From: Paenibacillus zeirhizosphaerae
GTDB lineage: Bacteria > Bacillota > Bacilli > Paenibacillales > Paenibacillaceae
DNA length: 64,000 nt
Direction: 5' to 3'
NCBI RefSeq assembly: GCF_030705605.1
Contig: NZ_JAPCKK010000030.1
Location: forward strand, 124,001-188,000
The stretch's first letter is position 1; the number at the start of each line of letters is the position of its first letter. Position numbers and translations under genes: made by a program. Below, piece by piece: positions 57,145 to 64,000 of this stretch. The notes beneath the pieces are model-generated. The model was given only the letters and a program-made list of their open reading frames with translations, ran no database searches and had not been told where the DNA came from.

Positions 57145-57202
57145 CTCCCCTTACGGTAGACAGGTGAAATAATATAACCTGCTACCGTAAGGGGAGACTT
57201 TT
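57145..57202. terminator. Long inverted repeat with T-run
   Basis: CTCCCCTTACGGTAG (57145-57159) pairs perfectly with CTACCGTAAGGGGAG (57182-57196). After one bulged A, CAGGT/ACCTG extends the stem. ACTTTTTTG follows. It acts as a terminator for the LysR remnant or is the end of an insertion sequence. Plus-strand codons after it (STKKYCASEKFREGY then stop) faintly resemble an IS3 OrfA start. Confidence 0.7.
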
Positions 57203-57271
57203 TTGTCTACTAAAAAATATTGTGCTTCGGAGAAATTCCGTGAGGGTTATTCTGACGACCAATAAACTTTA

Positions 57272-57991
57272 TTAAGTGTTGTGGTTAATAGTTCCTCTAA
57301 GTATATATGGTGCGGTTGACTTACTAGTTATTAATCCCATTAACTCACTCGGTATATGTATGTATTTTTCTGCTCTGCGAGCTTCTATCCACGTAACTTC
57401 CTCAATTTCTTCTGGAAATGAGATATTGATCTCTCCTCCCACTATATTTCCTCTAAAGGTAAAGAAAATCGTATGATGGCTCCTATCTTCAAAAAACGCT
57501 TCACTAACACTAAAAATACCATTTAGCTCCACCTCTAAACCCGTTTCCTCTTTCACCTCACGTATAGCGGCTTCTTCAAGTGTTTCTCCTTGTTCTTCTG
57601 CTGCACGGGTTGACTTACGCCTAGATTCACTGGATTGATATCGCAGAACATTCGGGAAGGATCTGCTTTGCAGGATACCGGCAGTTCCTACAGTGATAAT
57701 TCGTTGTATACCTTCGTTATGCATTGCTTCGATGATTAACGGCATACTTTCGGATAGCGTTGTTGTTCCATCGGTGTTCAGCGCACTAATTACGACATCA
57801 ACTCCGTGGATTGCACGCACAATATCCCCTTGATTTAGCACATCACCTTGAATAACCGTTAAGTTTCTATCATGGGCCCGGATTTTCTCCGGATGACGAA
57901 CCAGTGCAGTCACATGATGTCTGTCCTTAAGAGCGTGTGCAGCGATATGACTCCCGACTCGTCCAGTTGCACCCAAAATTAAAATATGCAT
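57272..57991 (-). CDS. Chimeric NmrA-type Rossmann domain fused to a Nudix domain
   Basis: 239 residues from ATG 57991, after AGGAGG. Residues 1-133 are an NmrA/YwnB-like N-terminal half (GATGRVG at 8-14; QSSESRRKSTRAAEE at the end). At about 134 the sequence changes in frame to a Nudix domain: GETLEEAAIREVKEETGL, then EEIEEVTWIEARRAEKYI. The Nudix box lacks its first Gly (Ala instead) because the fusion replaced the part before it. The NmrA half lacks its substrate domain. Neither half is complete, so activity is doubtful although the frame and ribosome site are good. Confidence 0.75.
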   Translation of the reverse strand: MHILILGATGRVGSHIAAHALKDRHHVTALVRHPEKIRAHDRNLTVIQGDVLNQGDIVRAIHGVDVVISALNTDGTTTLSESMPLIIEAMHNEGIQRIITVGTAGILQSRSFPNVLRYQSSESRRKSTRAAEEQGETLEEAAIREVKEETGLEVELNGIFSVSEAFFEDRSHHTIFFTFRGNIVGGEINISFPEEIEEVTWIEARRAEKYIHIPSELMGLITSKSTAPYILRGTINHNT

Positions 57992-58085
57992 AAAAACAAC
58001 CTCCTGATCTTCGCAGATAGATGAAACGGCATGTCCCTCTCTTTTACAGGAACACGCCGTTTGCCCGGTTAGGCGCAATGTTTGC

Positions 58086-59288
58086 TTATTGCATACCTTG
58101 CATGATGGCATTAATGATGCCTTGCTGGGTAACAGTATAGTTTGAACGGTTAAACAAAGCGAAACCATGCTGACCGTTATGTCCATTGTCCCAATAAACG
58201 GGAACCATTTTGTATTTCTTCGCGGCTGCTGTCACAGCTTTGGCATAGGCTTGACGATATACATGATTGCTTGAATCATACGCCGTTTTATCGATGGAGC
58301 CGAATTCACCTATTACAACAGGATAGCCTTGAGTTACAAACTTATCGTGCATGGATTTGAATTGCGAATCCAGATAATCCTCTTGTCCCCAAGTAGACTT
58401 TTTGGAAGGATTCGTTGCTGTTGCTCCCCACTGTGTAATCGTACCGGATTCTTCACCTGCAAAATCCCAAGGAGAGTAATAGTGTGCCGAGATCATGATT
58501 CTCTTTTGCGAGCTAGGAATTGCTGAGGATCTGAACTGATCTGTCGGAAGAACGAAGCCATAATTACCTGCAGTATAATCAATATTGGTATTCCAGCCCG
58601 GAATGAGCAACCATCTGGCATTGTTATTACCACCGGTCTTCCGGACAGTATCCACGAAGATTTGATTATAGGCGTTCAGATTAGCGTAATATGTCTGATT
58701 GGGATTGCCGTAGTTGCCATCAAACACTTCGTTCATGGATTCGAAAATAAGACGCTCATTATAGTTGCTGAACTTGGTAGCAATCTGCTGCCAAACCCGC
58801 TGATACTTTTCCTTAATGGCAGCTTGATTGCCTCCATTCACCAGCAACCATCCACCCGGCATGGAATTGTACCCATCGCCATGGATGTTAATGACGACAT
58901 ACAAGCCTTCATTGTAAGCATAGTCAACCACGGTTTGGATTCGATTCAACCATGCGTCGTTAATCGTATAATTGGGAGCGCTTCCAATATGATTGAAATA
59001 GGAAACAGGAATCCGAATCGTCTTGAAGCCCGCAGCCTTCACTTTTTTGATCAGCTCCGGGGTAACGACAGGGTTGCCCCAAGCTGTCTCATTCGGTATG
59101 CCGTTTACCGTTGCTTCAAGCTGATTCCCCAAATTCCATCCTGCACCCATCTCCGACACCATTTGCGAAGCCTGCAATGACCTGAAATCAGCTGCTAATG
59201 CGCGGGTACTCCATCCGGTAAAGACTACAGAAGCCAGCAATACAAGTGCTAAGCTGCAAACGCCATATTTCTTCATTTTGGTGAGCAT
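58086..59288 (-). CDS. Secreted GH5 glucanase (cellulase-type)
   Basis: 400 residues from ATG 59288, 8 bases after GGAGG. A signal peptide ends near residue 33 (STRALAA). The TIM-barrel starts GAGWNLGNQLEA, with ETAWGNPVVTPELI and FKTIRIPVSYFNHIG typical of GH5 subfamily 4-like enzymes. Acid/base E187 is in ESMNEVFDG and nucleophile E328 in VIGEFGS. It cleaves beta-1,4-glucan, xyloglucan or lichenan outside the cell. No carbohydrate-binding module follows. It stands alone. Confidence 0.88.
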   Translation of the reverse strand: MLTKMKKYGVCSLALVLLASVVFTGWSTRALAADFRSLQASQMVSEMGAGWNLGNQLEATVNGIPNETAWGNPVVTPELIKKVKAAGFKTIRIPVSYFNHIGSAPNYTINDAWLNRIQTVVDYAYNEGLYVVINIHGDGYNSMPGGWLLVNGGNQAAIKEKYQRVWQQIATKFSNYNERLIFESMNEVFDGNYGNPNQTYYANLNAYNQIFVDTVRKTGGNNNARWLLIPGWNTNIDYTAGNYGFVLPTDQFRSSAIPSSQKRIMISAHYYSPWDFAGEESGTITQWGATATNPSKKSTWGQEDYLDSQFKSMHDKFVTQGYPVVIGEFGSIDKTAYDSSNHVYRQAYAKAVTAAAKKYKMVPVYWDNGHNGQHGFALFNRSNYTVTQQGIINAIMQGMQ

Positions 59289-59556
59289 AACCCAACCTCC
59301 GCTTATCATATTTTTTTCAACAAGCAGTGAAGTTACTCTCTTTATACAGATTGAATGATTCGAGAATCCGCTCCTCCCTTCCTTATCAATCAAACAAACA
59401 AAATCATCGCCTATCATCAACAGAATAACACATTTATGGAAAATAGAGAACCATATTTTGCATTTTATTGACTGTTTATTACAAAATACTCCATATCATG
59501 ATGGCTCATTCAACCATTTTACGAATTTTTCATTTTCCTCTATATCCTTCATCAAT

Positions 59557-59592
59557 AAAACAACCTCTGAAAAAAATCAGAGGTTGTTTTGT
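59557..59592 (-). terminator. Terminator of the iron-uptake operon
   Basis: AAAACAACCTCTGA (59557-59570) pairs with TCAGAGGTTGTTTT (59577-59590). On the minus strand it follows the ATPase stop. Confidence 0.9.
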
Positions 59593-59594
59593 AT

Positions 59595-60380
59595 TCATTC
59601 TTTAAGAAGATGAAAATTGTAGACAGAGATCGATTCATTTTCAGAAGATACATTTATTTCAGCATCAACTTTAAAAACATCGCGTAACATTTTCTGTGTA
59701 ATGACATTTTGAGGAGTGCCACAGTCATAAAGTCGTCCAGATTGAAGCACAATTATTTGATCTGAAATCATTGCTGCTTGATTAATATCATGCAGGACTA
59801 GGATGATTGTGATGCCCTGTTCGATATTTAACTGTTTAATCAGTTCAATAATCTCAAGTTGGTGGTGGATGTCTAGATAGGACGTGGGTTCATCTAGTAA
59901 CAAAATAGCAGGTTGCTGAGCTAGTGCCATTGCGATCCATGCCCTCTGGCGCTCCCCTCCAGACAAACTATCAACTGTTCTCTCTGTTAAATCCACTAAA
60001 TGAGTAAGTGTGATGGCATGATCTACAATTGCCTGATCTTCTTGATTTAATCGTTCAAATTTCCTTTTATGTGGGAAACGGCCATATTCAATTAATTGTC
60101 TAACAGTAACCTCGGGATTACTCTCATGGACTTGCATTAAAAAAGCGAGCTCTCTAGCAAAAGCTTTCCTGCTCCATTTATTGATTTCACTATTCTTAAA
60201 TAAAATTTCTCCATCGGTAGTCTGAATCTGCTTTCCAAGCGCTTTTAAAAGTGTGCTTTTACCGCAGCCATTTGGTCCAAGAATACTGTGGATCTTCCCT
60301 GCTTCAAACTGAAGAGTTAAAGCTGAAATGACCTCATTATCATGATATCCAATATGAACATTCTTTGCCTCAAGTGTCAT
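59595..60380 (-). CDS. Iron-siderophore-type ABC transporter ATPase
   Basis: 261 residues. Walker A GPNGCGKSTLL, signature LSGGERQRAWIA, Walker B ILLLDEPTSYLD and the H-loop HDIN are all present, in the FecE/FhuC style. It overlaps the permease gene by four bases. Powers import of an iron chelate, heme or cobalamin bound by the lipoprotein at 61402. Confidence 0.92.
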   Translation of the reverse strand: MTLEAKNVHIGYHDNEVISALTLQFEAGKIHSILGPNGCGKSTLLKALGKQIQTTDGEILFKNSEINKWSRKAFARELAFLMQVHESNPEVTVRQLIEYGRFPHKRKFERLNQEDQAIVDHAITLTHLVDLTERTVDSLSGGERQRAWIAMALAQQPAILLLDEPTSYLDIHHQLEIIELIKQLNIEQGITIILVLHDINQAAMISDQIIVLQSGRLYDCGTPQNVITQKMLRDVFKVDAEINVSSENESISVYNFHLLKE

Positions 60381-61384
60381 ATCGTTCTCTTCTTTCGTAA
60401 CAAATATAAGAAAAATGGAGCACCTATAACACCCATAATAATACCAACGGGCAGCTCAATTGGTGCAAAGGCAACACGGCCAATGGTGTCAGATAAACAC
60501 AGAACTGTCACTCCCAGCAACGCTGAAGCCGGCAACAATATTCTATAATCATTTCCCACGATAAGCCTGGCAGCATGAGGGACAATTAACCCAACAAAAC
60601 CAAGAAGACCAACAATACTTATTGCACTGGCAGCAAGCAACGCGCTTATAGCAATAAACCATAAACGATAACCCTCCGTGTTAAGTCCAAGCGATTTCGA
60701 TTCAGCATCGCCCAGTAATAGCACGTTCATTCGTTGAGCGCTTAGTAAAGCTAGTGTTACCCCAATAAGGCTATAAGGAACGATGATCTCTACATGCCCC
60801 CAACTTTTTGCGGACAGGTTTCCAACCATAAAGGAAACCGCCCCTTGTATACGATCGCTATAAAACGTATACAGGGCCGATACTCCGGAGTTTAAAAAAG
60901 CGGAGGCAGCAACTCCAGCAAGGATTATCCTCATAGGAGAAACGCCCTTGTCCCAGGCTAGCAAATAAATAAGCAAGGCTGAAGCCAACGCTCCAAGAAA
61001 TGCAATAGGAATCAACAAATGTGAAAAAGCAGGGAAGACCAGCAACATGGTTGTTCCAAACAAACCTGCACCGGAGGAAACACCGATAATATGGGGATCA
61101 GCCATAGGGTTACGCATAACCCCTTGCAACAATGCACCCGAAAGAGCTAAATTTATTCCCACAAACACGGCTACAAGTGTACGCGGCAATCTAATATTCC
61201 AAATGATTGTGTAATATTCAGAATCTGTGCCTCCAAATAAAATACTTAAAATCGACCGAACGTCCACGGAAACCGCTCCAAAACCTAAACTAATCATAAC
61301 ACTGAGTATAGCCAGGATTAAAAAAAGTCCAATAATGAAGAGCTTCCAGCTTATCTTTTTTCTAAACCCTTTATTCTCATTCAT
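60377..61384 (-). CDS. FecCD-family iron-chelate permease
   Basis: 335 residues with about 10 helices. Family motifs include SLGFGAVSV at the start, GALLQGVMRNPMADPHIIGVSSGA, and GFVGLIVPHAARLIVG, where the ATPase docks. A single permease gene suggests a homodimer. It lies 17 bases after the binding-protein gene. Confidence 0.92.
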   Translation of the reverse strand: MNENKGFRKKISWKLFIIGLFLILAILSVMISLGFGAVSVDVRSILSILFGGTDSEYYTIIWNIRLPRTLVAVFVGINLALSGALLQGVMRNPMADPHIIGVSSGAGLFGTTMLLVFPAFSHLLIPIAFLGALASALLIYLLAWDKGVSPMRIILAGVAASAFLNSGVSALYTFYSDRIQGAVSFMVGNLSAKSWGHVEIIVPYSLIGVTLALLSAQRMNVLLLGDAESKSLGLNTEGYRLWFIAISALLAASAISIVGLLGFVGLIVPHAARLIVGNDYRILLPASALLGVTVLCLSDTIGRVAFAPIELPVGIIMGVIGAPFFLYLLRKKRTI

Positions 61385-61401
61385 AAAGATTGCTCCAATA
61401 G

Positions 61402-62382
61402 TTAATTTGATTGACTTGAATAGACTAAATCTGCCATGTATTTATATGAATCGACTACATCAACACCAGGAGCCATTACAAATTTATCTTTTGGAAGAAA
61501 GTAAATATGGTCATTTGAAACAGCTGAAAGTGAGTTCCAGGCAGGATTCGATTTATAATTGCTTTCGACCATCTGTTCAGCTTCCTCATTCGTTGTATGA
61601 GAAAGAATAAACAGATAATCAGGGTCAATCTTAACCATCTCTTCCATACTAAACGGGATATACCCTGCCATAATTTCTCCATCTAACGATTCTGTTACAT
61701 TACGAAGCTTTAACTGATTGGCGATATCTACCGCTATTGTAGAACTCTGCTCAACAAATACAGCATCGCCCATAACCGTCACTATGGCATAAGTAGGCAT
61801 CTCTTTCTCTTCTGGAATCTGATCAATCACTTGATTGATTTCTGAGTCCATCTCTTTTATAAGGTTTTCAGCTTTTTTCTCATTACCTGTAATTTTCCCC
61901 ATTAACAGTGTGTTTTGTCTCATGTCTTCAATAGATTGAGTGTTAAGATTTGCGAAAGGAATATTAGCCTCTTTAAAAATTTTCCTTAAATCACCATGTG
62001 TGAAACGCTGGCCAATCACTAAATCAGGCTTTAATTCTAACACCTTTTCAATGTTAACCTCGTGCATAAATCCTACTTTCGGCACATCAATCGCTTCTTC
62101 AGGTGGATCAATGGTAAAAGCATTCGTTATACCGACAGCCTTACCCCCAACTTGATAAAATGAGTGAAGAACTTGATCGTTTAAGACAACAATATTTTGA
62201 GGTTTGTCTTGAAGTATAACGAGCTGCCCGTCAAAGTCTTTAAAAGAGAGATAAGATTCAACTGATTGATCAGCATCAAGACCCTCTCTTTTTCCCTCTT
62301 GCTGCTGTGAAGTATTTTGACAACCACTGACAATTACCATTATTATCAAAATAATGATTACAGGTTTAAAGCGATGCTTCAT
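61402..62382 (-). CDS. Iron-siderophore-type ABC binding lipoprotein
   Basis: 326 residues; GGGG lies before the ATG. Lipobox VSGC near residue 20 makes it a membrane-anchored lipoprotein. Two lobes with the helical spine of class III binding proteins are seen (PQNIVVLNDQVLHSFYQVGG, VLELKPDLVIGQ). It catches an Fe(III)-siderophore or related chelate for the FecCD/ATPase pair. It starts only 66 bases after the copper ATPase stop on the same strand, so cotranscription is possible. I see no clear Fur box. Confidence 0.88.
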   Translation of the reverse strand: MKHRFKPVIIILIIMVIVSGCQNTSQQQEGKREGLDADQSVESYLSFKDFDGQLVILQDKPQNIVVLNDQVLHSFYQVGGKAVGITNAFTIDPPEEAIDVPKVGFMHEVNIEKVLELKPDLVIGQRFTHGDLRKIFKEANIPFANLNTQSIEDMRQNTLLMGKITGNEKKAENLIKEMDSEINQVIDQIPEEKEMPTYAIVTVMGDAVFVEQSSTIAVDIANQLKLRNVTESLDGEIMAGYIPFSMEEMVKIDPDYLFILSHTTNEEAEQMVESNYKSNPAWNSLSAVSNDHIYFLPKDKFVMAPGVDVVDSYKYMADLVYSSQSN

Positions 62383-62424
62383 CTTTTTAATCCCCTTTTA
62401 GAAAGCTTTTCTTAAAATATTCTC

Positions 62425-62444
62425 CTTCAATATCCTTCAATATC
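62425..62444. repeat. Tandem 10-bp repeat between copper ATPase and iron operon
   Basis: CTTCAATATC occurs twice in direct succession (62425-62434, 62435-62444), inside the 66-base gap. Flanking AAAGCTT/AAGCTTT arms could fold around it. Confidence 0.6.
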
Positions 62445-62448
62445 ACAG

Positions 62449-64000
62449 TCAAAGCTTCATTTTTTGAAGACGTAAGGAATTAAGCACGACTGAAACGGAA
62501 CTAAACGCCATCGCTGCACCGGCCAGCCAAGGAGCCAGAAGGCCAATGGCAGCAATGGGAATACCCACCACATTATACGCGAGTGCCCAAAAGAGATTTT
62601 GCTTGATATTCCTCATCGTTCGTTTGCTTAACTCCATGGCGTCAGCAATACTGTTCAGGTCTCCCCGCATGAGTGCAACATCTGCTGTCTCTAGGGCAAC
62701 GTCGGTGCCTGTTCCAATGGCCATGCCAATATCAGACACAGCCAGAGCGGGTGCATCATTGATCCCATCCCCTACCATGGCTACCTTAAGTCCCAGTTGC
62801 TGTAGTTTCTTCACTTCCGCCGCTTTCTCCTCCGGAAGAATGCCAGCGATGACTTTGGAGATTCCGACCTGGCTGGCAACAGCACGAGCAGTGCGCTCGT
62901 TGTCACCAGTCATTAATACCACATCGATTCCCATCGCTTGAAGCCGGCTAACGGCATGGGCAGATGTGTCCTTCACGGTATCCGCGACAGCGACCATTCC
63001 AGCCCACTCATCATCCACCGCCACAAGCATCACGGTTTTGCCTTGGCTTTCCAGCTCAGACATTTGGGCCAATGCTTCTGCAGGAACCTGCACCTTAGCA
63101 TCGGCAAGCAGACGGCGTGTTCCAACGAGAATATCTTGACTGTAGCCACGTGCTCGTACACCATATCCCGGAATATTTTCGAACTGTTCCGGATTGAACA
63201 TGATTTTAATACCTCTTTCTTTGATCCCCTCCATAATGGCTTGGGCAAGTGGATGCTCAGAGCTCGACTCAGCAATTCCAACCCGTTTCAACAATTCGCC
63301 AGTTGACCAATTTGAAGCAGTCCTAACATCGGTCATGATTGGTTTTCCGTTAGTTACTGTGCCCGTTTTATCAAGAATAACTGTCTGAATGTGCTGCGTA
63401 GTCTCCAGGTGCTCCCCACCTTTGAACAGGATGCCATACTCGGCGGCACGCCCCGAACCAGCCATGATGGATGTAGGTGTAGCTAAGCCAAGCGCGCATG
63501 GACAGGCAATGACCAGAACAGCGATCGCTTTCTCTATAGCCTCACTAAAGCCGCCCGTGCTCCCGAAGAGCAACGAAAATACAAAGGTAACAACAGCAAG
63601 GCTAATCACTACAGGAACGAAAATCCCTGAAATCGAATCAGCAACACGCTGGATTGGAGCTTTCGTTCCCTGTGCCTGTTCCACGATACGGATGATCCGG
63701 GACAGCGCACTGTCAGCACCCACTTGAGTCGCGCGTATAAGGAGACGACCATTTTTGTTCAGAGTAGCGCCAGTTACACGATCCCCAACCGTTTTGTCCA
63801 CCGGTAGACTTTCTCCAGTTAACATGGATTCGTCCACGGAGGAGCCTCCCTCCTCCACGATCCCATCCACAGGAATTTTCTCGCCGGGCTTCACAATGAC
63901 GAGATCATTGACGAGCACATATTCAGGAAGAAGCTCTATCTCCTCGTCGTTTCGGACCACCCGGGCACTTCGTGGAACCATTTGCATTAGACTTTTAATG
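62449..64000 (-). CDS. copA: Copper-type P1B ATPase (CopA-like), partial at window end
   Basis: Open to base 64000 on the minus strand, at least 516 codons; the N-terminal metal-binding domains and first helices lie outside. Seen in order: TGES (actuator), CPC in [13 protein letters not shown] (Cu+ channel), DKTGT (phosphorylated Asp), the SEHPLA His-Pro motif, [10 protein letters not shown] hinge and two last helices. CPC with the HP motif marks Cu+ or Ag+ export. It ends 66 bases before the iron-uptake lipoprotein gene. Confidence 0.9.
   Translation of the reverse strand, partial: IKSLMQMVPRSARVVRNDEEIELLPEYVLVNDLVIVKPGEKIPVDGIVEEGGSSVDESMLTGESLPVDKTVGDRVTGATLNKNGRLLIRATQVGADSALSRIIRIVEQAQGTKAPIQRVADSISGIFVPVVISLAVVTFVFSLLFGSTGGFSEAIEKAIAVLVIACPCALGLATPTSIMAGSGRAAEYGILFKGGEHLETTQHIQTVILDKTGTVTNGKPIMTDVRTASNWSTGELLKRVGIAESSSEHPLAQAIMEGIKERGIKIMFNPEQFENIPGYGVRARGYSQDILVGTRRLLADAKVQVPAEALAQMSELESQGKTVMLVAVDDEWAGMVAVADTVKDTSAHAVSRLQAMGIDVVLMTGDNERTARAVASQVGISKVIAGILPEEKAAEVKKLQQLGLKVAMVGDGINDAPALAVSDIGMAIGTGTDVALETADVALMRGDLNSIADAMELSKRTMRNIKQNLFWALAYNVVGIPIAAIGLLAPWLAGAAMAFSSVSVVLNSLRLQKMKL

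Overview
The window looks like chromosomal DNA of a spore-forming Bacillota bacterium, most likely a Paenibacillus. The signs are strong AGGAGG ribosome sites, many TTG and GTG starts, moderate GC, LXG/WXG-type exported toxins, secreted GH43 and GH5 polysaccharide hydrolases, DUF6809 proteins, a LacI-controlled inositol operon, and dispersed short inverted-repeat elements that resemble Paenibacillus intergenic repeats. I could run no similarity search, so the genus is an inference.

Layout. 1-855 is a partial YcaQ-type DNA glycosylase. 1147-5306 is a tripartite carboxylate uptake operon (tctB-tctA-tctC) with a 2-hydroxyacid dehydrogenase, preceded by an unidentified leader RNA with a nested terminator. 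5366-9759 holds a dead CadC-like sensor, an Rrf2 regulator with a clear operator, a thioredoxin-reductase-like enzyme, a 14-helix drug exporter, a broken methyltransferase and a DsbA/FrnE-type protein. 9965-13651 holds small DUF6809-type genes, an XRE regulator divergent from an epimerase, and a LacI regulator. 13748-15253 is a secreted arabinanase. 15438-20336 holds repeats and two regulator/oxidoreductase cassettes (SDR-SDR-TetR and NmrA-TetR) with visible operators. 20485-26997 holds two EamA exporters, LysR, an M29 aminopeptidase, and the agmatine-to-putrescine pair aguA-aguB.

27207-34575 is a sulfur and repair block: LysR, a MetE-like methyltransferase, AlkA, cysJ-cysI and a VOC protein. 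A half-length MFS gene ends where twin LacI-type operators begin, and these drive iolD-iolE-iolC-iolA-iolG-iolB-lacI (35489-43873), the route from myo-inositol to malonate semialdehyde and acetyl-CoA. No aldolase iolJ and no inositol permease are in the cluster. 43915-48964 is a string of gene fragments around an AraC gene and an HxlR regulator divergent from two flavin monooxygenases. 49369-52396 pairs a sugar-type binding lipoprotein with a chemoreceptor. 53326-55855 is a WXG100-type polymorphic toxin and its likely immunity gene, split apart by an IS110-family transposase. 56640-64000 holds a LysR fragment, an in-frame NmrA-Nudix chimera, a secreted GH5 glucanase, an iron-siderophore-type ABC operon and most of a copper P-type ATPase.

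The strongest general impression is decay and recombination. At least ten gene fragments (5366, 8745, 15778, 34733, 43915, 44051, 45578, 48671, 49022, 56640) sit between intact operons, mostly old regulator-plus-oxidoreductase modules. The best candidates for something new are the tctB leader RNA, the SBP-chemoreceptor pair, the four-arm repeat at 53012-53112, the three-box SDR/TetR operator system, the NmrA-Nudix fusion and the interrupted toxin-immunity locus.
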